From Adhaeribacter soli (lineage in GTDB: Bacteria > Bacteroidota > Bacteroidia > Cytophagales > Hymenobacteraceae): a stretch of 64,000 nucleotides of DNA. Of this stretch, positions 42,767-52,371 are shown one piece after another. Every line of letters starts with the position of its first letter. Position 1 is the first letter of the stretch. The notes below the pieces were generated by a model, which saw only the letters and a list, made by a program, of their open reading frames with translations, made no database searches and was not told where the DNA came from. The stretch lies in contig NZ_VTWT01000011.1 in the NCBI RefSeq assembly GCF_008727925.1, positions 1 through 64,000 of the forward strand, given 5' to 3'. The translations under genes and the position numbers were made by a program.

Positions 42767-43279
42767 ATGATGAAGCAGATCTTATTTAACTTTATATTCC
42801 TGAGCTTGACCTTGGAAGGTTTTTCACAAAGCCTTACTTTAAACGAGCTGTTAAAGTTTCAGGCTTCGGCACCGGAAGAAATAAACCGGATTTTAGAAAA
42901 AAAGAACTGGCAGTGCGTTTCAGTAGATGAACCAACGCCCGAATTGCTGGGAAAAACCGTTTGGGCCTATAAACCTAAACCTGAAAACGGTACCGCTGCG
43001 GCCTGGTGTATTTTGTATCAGGGGGCTTCCACTCCAAACCGGATCCTCTACAATCCTACAGATGGCAACGTGCTGGCTGCAATCCGGAAAAAGGTATTGA
43101 AACGGAAAGGGATCGATCCATTAGATCTTAAACCGGAACCGTTACCCGAATACGTAAAAGCGGTTGATGCTTTTTCGGATGGGGAATATATTTTTCTCTT
43201 TCAAACCTACGTGCAGCCAGGTTACGGCGGCATAAAGATTTTCAGGAAAGCGGATTATCTGAAAGCCTTGCAGAATTGA
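42767..43279 (+). CDS. Secreted protein of unknown function
   Basis: The 170-residue protein has an N-terminal signal peptide (FNFIFLSLTLEGFSQ) followed by a domain of about 150 residues without recognised motif. The N-terminal half begins with a helix (TLNELLKFQASAPEEINRILEKK) and a YKPKP segment, the rest is mixed. Cysteines at two positions could pair in the periplasm. It is a single gene, divergent from DUF808. Confidence 0.65.
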   Translation: MMKQILFNFIFLSLTLEGFSQSLTLNELLKFQASAPEEINRILEKKNWQCVSVDEPTPELLGKTVWAYKPKPENGTAAAWCILYQGASTPNRILYNPTDGNVLAAIRKKVLKRKGIDPLDLKPEPLPEYVKAVDAFSDGEYIFLFQTYVQPGYGGIKIFRKADYLKALQN

Positions 43280-43440
43280 ATACTCTAGCCGGAAACTGAT
43301 CTTTCCTTTCTTTCCTTTCATTGTCGGTTGCAAGACGCTTTAAAAACCAGCCGGGTTTTACTTTCTGATTGCTTCAAAATACTACGTTTTTCGCCCCAAA
43401 AAGTCGGGGCAGGCTCCAGAAAAGCAGGATCACTTCTGCA

Positions 43441-44352
43441 TTAACTTTCCGAAGGCAGCGTATCGGGTTCAATAAAAAGCTGTTTAATGGCCGGGTTCCG
43501 GGTTTGAATGCTGGCCCGGATGCTATCGATGGCCCGGGTAACTTCCGCGCTGGCCACTTCTTCCTTGAACGCCACCGTTAAAACCATGATCAGTTCTTCC
43601 GGGGCCATGTACATGGAAAGGTGGCGGATCACTTTGTGGACCGTAGGGTGGGCTTCGGCTATGACGGTTACTTCGGCAATAATTGTTGGCTCGGCGCTTT
43701 CGCCCATCAGCAGGCTGCGGCTTTCCCGGGCCAGCACCAGCGAAACCGCCGTTAACACGCACCCGATCAGGATAGAAGCAATGCCATCGAAGTAGGGGTT
43801 CTGGAAATAATGCCCCAGGAAAACGCCCAGGAACGCCAGGGTTAAACCAACCAGGTCGGCGGCATCTTCAAACAATACCACAAACGTAGACGGGTCTTTG
43901 CTGTGGCGCACCGCCTGCCAGAAAGGGGTTTGGCCGCGCTGCCGGCTGAACTCCCGCTGGGCCGTAATAAACGAAAAGCCATCGAATACGAACGCAAAAC
44001 CCAGCACAATGTAATTCCATTTCGGTTCCCGGATAATGACCGGATGTAAAATATGGTTCACGCCTTCGTAAAAAGAAATGCCGCCGCCAATCCCGAAGAT
44101 CATGATCGAAACCATGAATGCCCAGAAATACAATTCTTTGCCGTACCCGAAAGGGCGGTTTGCATCGGCGGGTTTCTGGCTGCGTTTTATGCCGTACAGC
44201 AGCAAAACCTCGTTCAGCGCATCTACCACCGAATGGATGCCTTCGGAAAGCATGGCCGAACTGCCGGTATAGCCCGCCGCAATAAATTTGGTTATGGCAA
44301 TGGCCAGGTTGGCGCCCAAAGCACTGTAAATAGGAAATTTAGATGCTGCCAT
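43441..44352 (-). CDS. Cation diffusion facilitator family transporter
   Basis: The 303-residue protein has six membrane segments in the first 210 residues and a cytoplasmic C-terminal domain. The metal site HSVVDALNE in membrane segment 2 and the second site after SILIGCVL (segment 5) fit the CDF family, though the usual HxxxD pair in segment 5 is changed to a less polar sequence (YFDGIASI). It would export Zn, Mn or another divalent ion. Single gene. Confidence 0.85.
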   Translation of the reverse strand: MAASKFPIYSALGANLAIAITKFIAAGYTGSSAMLSEGIHSVVDALNEVLLLYGIKRSQKPADANRPFGYGKELYFWAFMVSIMIFGIGGGISFYEGVNHILHPVIIREPKWNYIVLGFAFVFDGFSFITAQREFSRQRGQTPFWQAVRHSKDPSTFVVLFEDAADLVGLTLAFLGVFLGHYFQNPYFDGIASILIGCVLTAVSLVLARESRSLLMGESAEPTIIAEVTVIAEAHPTVHKVIRHLSMYMAPEELIMVLTVAFKEEVASAEVTRAIDSIRASIQTRNPAIKQLFIEPDTLPSES

Positions 44353-44476
44353 GCCGCAAAAAAGCTGGTGTTAGGTACGCCTACATGTACTGTTTTGCGG
44401 CATTTTTGTTTGCAGGTTTCCCGGTAAACGCGGGTAACGCCTTCCGGCTTCCCGGCCCGGACTTTCCGCCTCCGTA

Positions 44477-44563
44477 GTCTGTGTTCCCACAGACCACCTT
44501 GCTGCCGTTTGAGTAAGCTGCCAATTTTTAACTTTCGTGCTTCGGTCTGTGAGGGCACAGACC
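44477..44563. repeat. Pair of GTCTGTG hairpins
   Basis: GTCTGTG/CACAGAC (44477-44494) and GGTCTGTG/CACAGACC (44544-44563), each with a four-base loop, lie in the 496-bp gap between the CDF gene and the TonB-domain gene. Similar GGTCTGTG halves appear near 55597 and 55664. Nothing else is recognised in the gap. Confidence 0.6.
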
Positions 44564-44848
44564 CAGGATAGAGGCATAAAATGTAACTATTGTTTTCTTG
44601 ACCTCAAATAAATTGTTCCCTAAAAAGCCCTGCTTCCACTGCGGATTAGCCGCCATGTTCCATGCATGCGCGTGGGCTGGAGGCTTGTTTCTGAACCTGG
44701 TAACGCACACCAAATGCTATCCTTTTAAACCGGAAAAGTGCTGCCTTTATCAAAAAACAGGCTCCGGGTTATGGCGCACGCCGGAACAAGGTTTATTTTG
44801 ATTCGGATAATTTTTCTGATTAGTTTTAGCCGGAAAACGATAGGAAAT

Positions 44849-45817
44849 ATGCCTGAAAAAGTATGGGTCGGCGGTATAGGGAGAAGGGCCGGATTTAAGA
44901 AGTTTGCAGCCTTGCTGGTATTGGTTTTTCTGAGCCTGACGGTTGCCCGGGCGCAGGAAGGACCGGCCAGGGAATTTACCAATCCTAAGAACGGCCTCCG
45001 GTACCGGATCGTAAAGAACGATACCAGCCTGATCGTCGATAAAATGGCGGTTTTTCCGGGCGGCGATGCGGCCATGATCAAGTACCTGCAGCAGAAGATC
45101 GTCTATCCGGAAGAATCCCGCAAATACGGCAAAGAAGGACTGGTGAAAGCGAAGTTTGTCGTGAACCGGTCCGGACAAATCGAGAACATAAGCATTGCGG
45201 AAGGAGTGGACCGGCCCATCGACAGCCTGGTAGTGAAGATTATCCGGGAAATGCCGCGCTGGCAACCCGCCTACCAGGGCCAGACGCCTTTAGCCAGCCG
45301 CTACACCCTGCCCGTAAGGTTTGCCCTTACCACGGAAGCGGAACGAAAAAATATTATAGCGTATGAGGCCGACAACATTTCTTTCCGGCATTTTAAAAAG
45401 TGGCAGGTAAGTCGCACGGAGAACGCGGGAAACGTAGAACTGAAACTGGAGCACAAGGGCTTCGGAAAAGGCGGGATGATCTTTGTAAACGTTGAAAAGG
45501 ACACCCTGGATACCCGCTTGCACCTGGATAAAAAACTAACCCACTTTACCCGGAACAACGATACCAGCCGCCTGCCTTTAATTTTCGATGCGCCGGAGAA
45601 AAGCATGTTCAATACCTACCAGGCCTGGAAAGCTTCCGGCCTTATGCAGATGAATGCCGTGGCCACGCACCTGGTCGGGAAATACCTGATCGATGTGTAC
45701 ACCTTTAAAGCCGGCGGTAAAAACATTGCCGTAACCTATCTGCAGTTCGAAGAAGACCGCGCAAAAACCAACCTCGATTTCGGGGTATTCCAAAGCAGCT
45801 TTAAAGTGCTGAAGTAA
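44849..45817 (+). CDS. TonB C-terminal-domain protein with extra C-terminal domain
   Basis: The 322-residue protein has a signal-like N-terminus (AALLVLVFLSLTVARAQ), a TonB C-terminal domain (about 70-160: PGGDAAMIKYLQQKIVYPEESRKYGKEGLVKAKFVV and REMPRWQPAYQGQ) and about 155 further residues of unknown fold. A usual TonB has an uncleaved anchor that contacts ExbB-ExbD; here the signal looks cleavable (ARAQ-E), so a soluble periplasmic protein is likely. The start at 44849 is chosen because the upstream extension lacks family character. A hairpin follows the stop. Confidence 0.75.
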   Translation: MPEKVWVGGIGRRAGFKKFAALLVLVFLSLTVARAQEGPAREFTNPKNGLRYRIVKNDTSLIVDKMAVFPGGDAAMIKYLQQKIVYPEESRKYGKEGLVKAKFVVNRSGQIENISIAEGVDRPIDSLVVKIIREMPRWQPAYQGQTPLASRYTLPVRFALTTEAERKNIIAYEADNISFRHFKKWQVSRTENAGNVELKLEHKGFGKGGMIFVNVEKDTLDTRLHLDKKLTHFTRNNDTSRLPLIFDAPEKSMFNTYQAWKASGLMQMNAVATHLVGKYLIDVYTFKAGGKNIAVTYLQFEEDRAKTNLDFGVFQSSFKVLK

Positions 45818-45880
45818 GGATATAACCTTGCTGCCACCAAACCAACCTCCCCGATAAAATGCTACCCTTTCAAACCAAAA

Positions 45881-45912
45881 AAGCACCAGCCCTTCCCAGG
45901 AAACTGGTGCTT
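45881..45912 (+). terminator. Candidate terminator after the TonB-domain gene
   Basis: AAGCACCAG / CTGGTGCTT with a 14-base loop is followed by ATTATT. The T run is weak. Confidence 0.45.
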
Positions 45913-45942
45913 ATTATTAAAAAAACTGCTCCTGGAATACAC

Positions 45943-46024
45943 CTGTCATCCTGAGCTCAATTGAGCGCGGGAGCGCGAAGATTGCGAGCGTAGCTCTGAA
46001 GGACCTTGTCGGCTCCCGGCAGAA
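45943..46024. repeat. Fragment combining repeat families A and B
   Basis: It begins CTGTCATCCTGAGCT, contains GAGCGCGGGAGCGCGAAGATTGCGAGCGTAGCTCTGA of family B, and ends GAAGGACCTTGTCGGC of family A. It lies just past the end of the truncated DUF4142 gene. Confidence 0.6.
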
Positions 46025-46064
46025 AGCCAACCCGGAGCCATTATTAAACATTAACTATTAATCA

Positions 46065-46475
46065 TTAAACAAGTTCGTGGGCTTTTATCTGGCCATCCAT
46101 GTAGCGCTTATCGAATTTTTCGCCGATGTTCAGTTCGGTCATGGGTTCCATCAGGCGCTGGTGCACCGGGAGCATGGTGGTGGGCAGGGTGATGTTCTTC
46201 TGGGCAGCCAGGCTTTTTAATTCCTCGGAGTAACTGCCGTGTTCGCTGAGCATCAGTTTGGCAAAGATCCGGACAGCCGGGTTGATGCCGCGCGCCTGGG
46301 CCAGTTCGCTGCTACGGGTCTCGAACAGATCGGAGCTGGCGGCCATTTCCGGGAAGCTGTAGGTTTCCGTAGCCTGGGTGGTTACCGCCCCGGAATCGGT
46401 TTTGGTGGAGCTGCAGGCGCCTAAACTAAAGGTCAGCATACCGGCGGCTAAAAAGGGGAGTAGGGCTATTTTCAT
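46065..46475 (-). CDS. DUF4142 lipoprotein, 3'-truncated
   Basis: The 136-residue protein has a lipoprotein signal (FSLGACSS) and the start of a DUF4142 domain (EMAASSDLFETRSSELAQARG, KLMLSEHGSYSEELKSLAAQKN, FDKRYMDGQIKAHELV). The domain normally goes on for 40 or more residues after this last block (with a repeated His-containing helix); here it stops at an AT-rich repeat with TTAATGATTAATAG. The gene is therefore likely broken by repeat insertion, though the shortened product may still be made. ATG at 46475 is chosen. Confidence 0.7.
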   Translation of the reverse strand: MKIALLPFLAAGMLTFSLGACSSTKTDSGAVTTQATETYSFPEMAASSDLFETRSSELAQARGINPAVRIFAKLMLSEHGSYSEELKSLAAQKNITLPTTMLPVHQRLMEPMTELNIGEKFDKRYMDGQIKAHELV

Positions 46476-46580
46476 GCTTCCTAGGTCACTGTGAGTTATC
46501 ACCCTTACGACACCGAGAGAGAGGATATTACTTTAAAAGTTTTTTAAATTTGTTTTAGATTTTTAGGAAAATATTAAATT

Positions 46581-46616
46581 AAAAAGGATACCAAGGGAAA
46601 ACTTAGTATCCTTTTT
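46581..46616 (-). terminator. Terminator of the phosphoesterase-STAND gene
   Basis: A ten-base stem (46586-46595 with 46602-46611, one mismatch) has A and T runs on either side, so it would work on both strands. It lies 24 bp past the stop codon on the minus strand. Confidence 0.75.
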
Positions 46617-46634
46617 AATAACTGGAAAATCGAA

Positions 46635-49600
46635 TTAGCTATTCTTTTTCTTTTCTACCATTTTCTTCTTATCAAGTTTATTAAAGATTTGACTTACTTG
46701 ATTTTTTGAATACAATGAACTATTAAAACTCTTGGCGACCTCTGAATACAAGTTTTGTAATGTCTTCTCTGTTGCCTTTTGTATTTGAGGATGAATTTCA
46801 GAGATCCTAAAATGATAATAATATAAAATTTTAATCATGATTGAATGCTTCAGAATAGGAATTTTTAAAACCTGTACACTCTTTTCAATATACCTAATAT
46901 TGCTACTTAAGTCAATATCACAGAGCATATAGAATAAGAGAAATAGTTTAAATTGAGAATCCTTTTCATCTGTGAGGGAAATAGATTCAATTTTTTTCTT
47001 AATCACAGATTGCATATTTACAGCCCCAATCATATCAGATAATCTGCTCTGAACAATTACTGGTAGTAATTGTTTCATTAGGTTTGCTAACATTGTGATA
47101 TGGTCATTATTATTATCTGGGTTGTTTGTTTCTTTTCTCATTGATTCAAAAAGCTTAAAACCCCACATCACAGTCGTGTCTAACAAATAATTGAAGATAT
47201 TATTAATTAAATTCCCATTTTTAATATCATCTGCATTTTTAAAAACCCGACCTAAAATATATAAAGCTCGTTCTAATGAAGCGACATCCTCCTCATCAAT
47301 AGGAATTAATTTTTTAACCCTTACTTCACAATGACGATCCCTATCCGCAATTCCATTTTCTAAAATTGGGTCTTCAAAATCATCTATTTCATCTTGGGAA
47401 AGACGCTCATTAATTACCTCCATTTCCTTTTTACCCAAATGAAGAGCGATATCATCTGTAGCAATGGACTTTAACAAAGAGTCCATATTTAGTCCTCCAT
47501 TCACTGAATATTCAAAGTGAATGTTATTAAAAATGCGTTGTGTTTTATTAAAAATCCTTTCAACAAAATCCTCATCGCTTCTATTAGAACCAGCATACAT
47601 TTCTAATTCATTTTTAAAACTAAGATAAACATCGTTATCATCTATGACGTTATTTCTAAATTCCGAGTTAAGTTTCAAATAATGAGCTAGAAAATATTCG
47701 AATATCCCATTTAACCTAAAAGAATACATTCCAGGATAAACCTCCTTAACGATCCCTTTATTTTCTACATAGGACCAAACTGTATTGGCATTAGTATGGT
47801 TTCTAGGATTTTCTTTTAGATATTCTTCTGTGAAAGCATAGATTTCAGGGATACTAGCTGAGTAAGAAGTATCTTGTTTTTTAAGGAAGAATCTAGCTAA
47901 GTGAGCCAAATACTGTTTGTACTTATCATATGAAAACTCTCCTTTACTTCTTAATAAGTTTTCTCGTTCAAGGATGGATTCCATATATAAGTCAACAAGA
48001 TCGACATCGTTATTAATGTCTCTATTACTTTCTTTAAAGACCCACATAAATAAAGACACATTCCAGAAATTAAATGGAATTGCAAGCATATTGAATATAT
48101 GGTTTATTCTAGTAATAACCTCTGTTTTACTATTTGAATTGCCATAAAATTTTTCTGCAATTTCCCGTATTTGTTTCTTTTTAAGACTATGGAAAAAAAT
48201 ATTAATCATTTTTTTATCCCCAATAGAAACATCTCGGTATTTTGTTAAAGAGTTTTGATTACAACATATTATTATTTGAGATTTATGGAAACATTTAATA
48301 ATTTCTTCTAACCACTTTCTCTCCTGTTCATTAGTTAAATCTAGATTATCGATTAGCACTAAGGTTTTTTGAGTTTCCATTATACTAGTTGCCCCAGCTC
48401 TGCTGGTGGCAAAATAGGTGGCAACTTCTTTTTGCGTTCTAGATTTTACATCCCCACCTTTTTCTGCTTTTGCACTATTAATATAAAAAGGTATTACTCC
48501 AAGGATAGGGAATTTACTTAAACATTGTAGTTGTAAGTATTTGAGCAAAGAGGTTTTGCCAGATTTATCTTCCCCCATTATTAAAAAGTCTGATCCTGAA
48601 TTTACAAAGTCATCACAATTAAAAATAGGAACAGAGTTTTCTTTCTTTACTTCTTCAGGGCTTTTTGAGCTTATAACTGGTGTCGTCCAAAGGTCAAGAA
48701 AACCTTTAGCATCTTTATTTACTTTTCCATTTAAGAATAAATCATTGGCTTCTTCTAATTCTAGATCATGTAACTCTCTAAGTCGTTGTCTAAACTTATT
48801 CTGTTCCTGCTTTTCCTTACTTACTGGTATTTGAACCTCAATTAAATTCCCGTCATAAAAATATTCGCCTTCATTATTGAACTTAAATGTTTTCCCTTTC
48901 ACAAAATAGGTTTCATTATCCACATTAATAACTGTGTAACCTATTGTAGAACCATCTGTTCCAGCAAGTGAAGCAGCTGATTGAAGCTTTAAAATTCCAT
49001 CAGTATGTGTTAAAAAGACCGAAGCAGTATCCTTATGTAAATGACCGGAAAAGGCAATGTTAAAATTATTGTGAATTACATCTTCCAATGCATATTCATT
49101 ATATAATTTAAAATTAGAGAGTGGATGATGATGTAATATTATTTTGATTTGAGCATCCTTTAAATGGTGTAAACCTTCATTGATAAATTTTAATGGTAAA
49201 ACTAAGTTACCTTCATCATTATGACCTACAGCTCTCCAAGCTGTATTTGCACAATATATCCCTATAGTTTTATTTTCTATAGTTCTTAAATGACACGAGT
49301 AGCCATTTTTATAAATATCCTTTGAGTTTGATTTAAGTTCCTCCGTAAATGTGTAATAGTTGTTTAGTGGAAGCAAGCTATTTGAATAATCTATTCCGGG
49401 GTCTTTTGTAAACTTATCTAGCTCAATATTATCCTTTATTGTATCAATAAATCTGATAGTTGCCATACTTCGCTTTGACCTATCGACATCATGATTACCA
49501 GGACATATAAAGAAATTCTCTAATGGAATATCTAAATCTTTAAGTAAAGGATCAATAAGTAATTCCTTTGCTTTTCTAAAAGACTCTATTTTATCACCAG

Positions 49601-49751
49601 AATAAACTAAGTCCCCTGTAAAGAAAATTAAATCCGGTTTTTCGGATTGGAATTTTATGTGTTCAATCATTTTATTGACCACCTTAGTCTGTCTGTGTAA
49701 ATCCTGTTCTTGATTACTAAAATGGAAATCTGTTAAGTGTAAAATTTTCAT
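46635..49751 (-). CDS. Metallophosphoesterase-STAND NTPase fusion, putative defence protein
   Basis: The 1038-residue protein has an N-terminal calcineurin-like phosphoesterase (1-300) with all five motifs: TDFH (D8, H10), GDLVYSGD, GNHD (85-88), HHHP (207-210) and GHLH (236-239). A linker (about 310-380) leads to a P-loop NTPase with Walker A GEDKSGKT (393-400), Walker B LVLIDNLD, sensor-like IIICCNQN (494-500), a winged-helix segment ending FRLNGIFEYFLAHYL (678-692), and about 340 helical residues with no known repeat. This plan (effector, switch, sensor) is that of STAND immune proteins; the phosphoesterase would be the toxic effector. The gene is strongly AT-rich and stands alone between a broken DUF4142 gene and hrpB. 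Function is inferred. Confidence 0.8.
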   Translation of the reverse strand: MKILHLTDFHFSNQEQDLHRQTKVVNKMIEHIKFQSEKPDLIFFTGDLVYSGDKIESFRKAKELLIDPLLKDLDIPLENFFICPGNHDVDRSKRSMATIRFIDTIKDNIELDKFTKDPGIDYSNSLLPLNNYYTFTEELKSNSKDIYKNGYSCHLRTIENKTIGIYCANTAWRAVGHNDEGNLVLPLKFINEGLHHLKDAQIKIILHHHPLSNFKLYNEYALEDVIHNNFNIAFSGHLHKDTASVFLTHTDGILKLQSAASLAGTDGSTIGYTVINVDNETYFVKGKTFKFNNEGEYFYDGNLIEVQIPVSKEKQEQNKFRQRLRELHDLELEEANDLFLNGKVNKDAKGFLDLWTTPVISSKSPEEVKKENSVPIFNCDDFVNSGSDFLIMGEDKSGKTSLLKYLQLQCLSKFPILGVIPFYINSAKAEKGGDVKSRTQKEVATYFATSRAGATSIMETQKTLVLIDNLDLTNEQERKWLEEIIKCFHKSQIIICCNQNSLTKYRDVSIGDKKMINIFFHSLKKKQIREIAEKFYGNSNSKTEVITRINHIFNMLAIPFNFWNVSLFMWVFKESNRDINNDVDLVDLYMESILERENLLRSKGEFSYDKYKQYLAHLARFFLKKQDTSYSASIPEIYAFTEEYLKENPRNHTNANTVWSYVENKGIVKEVYPGMYSFRLNGIFEYFLAHYLKLNSEFRNNVIDDNDVYLSFKNELEMYAGSNRSDEDFVERIFNKTQRIFNNIHFEYSVNGGLNMDSLLKSIATDDIALHLGKKEMEVINERLSQDEIDDFEDPILENGIADRDRHCEVRVKKLIPIDEEDVASLERALYILGRVFKNADDIKNGNLINNIFNYLLDTTVMWGFKLFESMRKETNNPDNNNDHITMLANLMKQLLPVIVQSRLSDMIGAVNMQSVIKKKIESISLTDEKDSQFKLFLLFYMLCDIDLSSNIRYIEKSVQVLKIPILKHSIMIKILYYYHFRISEIHPQIQKATEKTLQNLYSEVAKSFNSSLYSKNQVSQIFNKLDKKKMVEKKKNS

Positions 49752-49907
49752 AGTAAAGAGAAAGTTTAATTGGGTTTGCAGTGGGTAAGATAGGGAATTG
49801 TATTGTTATTGTAATAGTTTCTTTTTCAATTTTTCTTACTTGTTTTCAATCCGCTTTAGATTATCCCCAAAATTTTTGGGAACTTTGAATTTAAAAAAAT
49901 ACACCCC

Positions 49908-52349
49908 TTGCCCTTCAACCCCTTCCAAATAGACCTTCCCGTTACGGAAATCATCCCGACGGTCCGCGAACACCTGGCTGCCCGCAACACCCTGATCGTA
50001 AATGCGCCTCCCGGGGCCGGTAAAAGCACCTTGCTGCCGCTGGCCCTCTTGGAGGAAAGCTGGCTGGCCGGGCAGAAGATCATCATGCTGGAGCCCCGCC
50101 GCCTGGCCGCCCGCACCATTGCCGAACGCATGGCCCAGCTCTTAGGCGAAACCGTGGGGCAGACCGTCGGCTACCGCATCCGCTTCGAGAACCGCATTTC
50201 CGAGCAAACCCGCATCGAAGTGGTAACCGAGGGTATTCTCACCCGCATGATCCATTCGGATAGGGCGCTTACCGGCACGGCCCTCGTCATTTTCGATGAA
50301 TTCCACGAACGCAGCATCCACGCCGACGTAGCCATGGCCCTGGCGCGGGAAGCCCAGCAAACCCTGCGCCCCGACCTGCGCCTGATGGTGATGTCGGCCA
50401 CCCTGGATATGCCCCAGCTCACGCAACTGCTCAACGCCCCAGTGGCGCAAAGCATGGGCCGCCAGTACCCCATCCAAACCATTTACGCCGGCGAGTCCGA
50501 CGAATGGATGCTGCCCGAATTCACGGCCCGCACCGTGCTGCAGGCCCTCCGCGAGCAAACCGGCGACGTACTGGTGTTCCTGCCCGGCGAAGGCGACATC
50601 CGGAAAACGGAAGCCATCCTCCGGAAACAGCTCCGCGACGTGGCCATTCACCCGCTCTTCGGCATGCTGCCCAGCGGCAAACAATACGCCGCCATCATGC
50701 CCGACCGGCAGGGCAAACGCAAGGTAGTGCTGGCCACCAGCATTGCCGAAACCAGCCTCACCATAGAAGGCGTGGGCGTGGTGGTAGATACCGGCTTCGG
50801 CAAAACATCGCGCTTCGATCCCAAATCCGGGTTGTCGCGTCTCGAAACCGTGCGCATTTCCAAAGACTCCGCCGACCAGCGCGCGGGCCGGGCCGGCCGG
50901 CTGGGTCCCGGCGTGGCTTACCGCCTCTGGACCAAAGCCGCCCACGAACGCCTGACCCCGCACCGCACCCCCGAGATCCTGGAAGCCGACCTCAGCTCTT
51001 TGGTTTTGGATATGGCCGCCTGGGGCATCATCGATATTGCCCAGCTAACCTGGCTCACGCCGCCGCCCAAAGCCGCCCTGCTGCAGGCCACCGACATGCT
51101 GCACCAACTGCAGGCCCTGGAAAACGGCCGCATAACCGAACACGGCAAAAAGATGCACGCCCTGCCTACGCACCCGCGCCTGGCGCACATGCTCTTAATG
51201 GCGCAGGAAGCCGGCGTGCTGCCCCTGGCCGCCGACATTGCCGCCCTGCTGGAAGAACGCGACCCGCTGGAACGCAATTCGGGCATCGACCTGAACCTGC
51301 GCATCGAAGCCCTGCGCCGCTACCGTAAAGAGAACGTGGGCGGCAAACGCCTGCAAAAGATCGAAAAGGTAGCCGCTTCGTACCGCCGCATGTTCAGCCT
51401 CGAGCCCGGAAACGGTATCCCGGACCCTTACGAAACCGGCGTATTACTGGCGCACTGTTACCCCGAACGCATTGCCTTTGCGCGCCCCGGCAACAACGCC
51501 CAGTTCCAGCTTGCCAACGGCAAATACGCCTCCGCCGGCCACCGCGACGACCTCGCGCACGAGCCCTGGCTGGCCATAGCCCACCTCAACGCCCGCGAAG
51601 GCGTGGGCCAGATCTTCCTGGCTTCCCCTTTAAATCCGAGAGACCTGGCGCCGCTGGTAAAACAGCAGGACGTCATCACCTGGGACACCACCGACGGCGA
51701 ATTAACGGCCTCCCGCGACATGCGCATCGGCAGCATCGTGCTCCAAAGCAAACCCCTCCCGGAACCCGACGAAAAACACCTGATTCCCGCCATTTCCGAA
51801 GCCCTGAAAAGGGAAGGGGATACGCTATTGAACTGGACCGAAAAAGTGCAGCAATTCCAGAACCGGGTATTAAGCCTGCGCAAATGGCGCCCCACCGAAG
51901 GCTGGCCCGACCTTTCTACGCCCACGTTATTGCTTACGAATCCCGAATGGCTCACGCCTTCTTTGCGGGAAGTGGAAGTGCCGGAAGATCTGCTGGAAAT
52001 AGACCTGCTGCCCATTTTAGAGCAGTTCTTAACCGCTGAACAGAAGGCTGCTTTAAATAAACTGGCTCCGGCTACCATTGCTTTACCCGATGGCTACGAA
52101 GCGGAATTGCTGTATCTGAAAAACGGCAAGCAACCCATTCTGGAAGTCCGCCTGCAGGATATTTTAACCTGGGAAGAAAACCCAACCGTAGACGGCGGCG
52201 AAATGCACGTGCTGCTAAATCTGCTCACGCCGGACCTGAAGCCGTTAGCAACCGTGGCGGATCTGGGGAGTTTTTGGGCGGAGAAGTATAGCGATTTGCG
52301 GGGGGAATTGGTGGCGAAGTTTCCGGGGGTGGCGTGGCCGGTGCGTTAA
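49908..52349 (+). CDS. hrpB: ATP-dependent helicase HrpB
   Basis: The 813-residue DEAH-box helicase carries PPGAGKSTLLPL (motif I), DEFHERS (motif II), SATLD (III), the helicase C domain with QRAGRAGR (VI), and the HrpB-specific C-terminal domain (about 690-810). The N-terminal FNPFQIDLPVTEI matches the usual HrpB start, so the TTG at 49908 is taken as the initiation codon. Role in RNA or DNA metabolism is not well defined. It is markedly GC-richer in codon use than the AT-rich gene beside it. Confidence 0.9.
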   Translation: MPFNPFQIDLPVTEIIPTVREHLAARNTLIVNAPPGAGKSTLLPLALLEESWLAGQKIIMLEPRRLAARTIAERMAQLLGETVGQTVGYRIRFENRISEQTRIEVVTEGILTRMIHSDRALTGTALVIFDEFHERSIHADVAMALAREAQQTLRPDLRLMVMSATLDMPQLTQLLNAPVAQSMGRQYPIQTIYAGESDEWMLPEFTARTVLQALREQTGDVLVFLPGEGDIRKTEAILRKQLRDVAIHPLFGMLPSGKQYAAIMPDRQGKRKVVLATSIAETSLTIEGVGVVVDTGFGKTSRFDPKSGLSRLETVRISKDSADQRAGRAGRLGPGVAYRLWTKAAHERLTPHRTPEILEADLSSLVLDMAAWGIIDIAQLTWLTPPPKAALLQATDMLHQLQALENGRITEHGKKMHALPTHPRLAHMLLMAQEAGVLPLAADIAALLEERDPLERNSGIDLNLRIEALRRYRKENVGGKRLQKIEKVAASYRRMFSLEPGNGIPDPYETGVLLAHCYPERIAFARPGNNAQFQLANGKYASAGHRDDLAHEPWLAIAHLNAREGVGQIFLASPLNPRDLAPLVKQQDVITWDTTDGELTASRDMRIGSIVLQSKPLPEPDEKHLIPAISEALKREGDTLLNWTEKVQQFQNRVLSLRKWRPTEGWPDLSTPTLLLTNPEWLTPSLREVEVPEDLLEIDLLPILEQFLTAEQKAALNKLAPATIALPDGYEAELLYLKNGKQPILEVRLQDILTWEENPTVDGGEMHVLLNLLTPDLKPLATVADLGSFWAEKYSDLRGELVAKFPGVAWPVR

Positions 52350-52371
52350 GGTAAGCAGGAGCACTTAGACA

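Noticed and set aside
46503-49907. A genomic island with more than one defence gene.
   Set aside because: Only the phosphoesterase-STAND gene is AT-rich here; no integrase, toxin-antitoxin or attachment site was found on either side.
50142-51328. Long open frames on both strands overlapping hrpB.
   Set aside because: They are mirror frames produced by the GC-rich codon use of hrpB; the hrpB frame has all helicase motifs.
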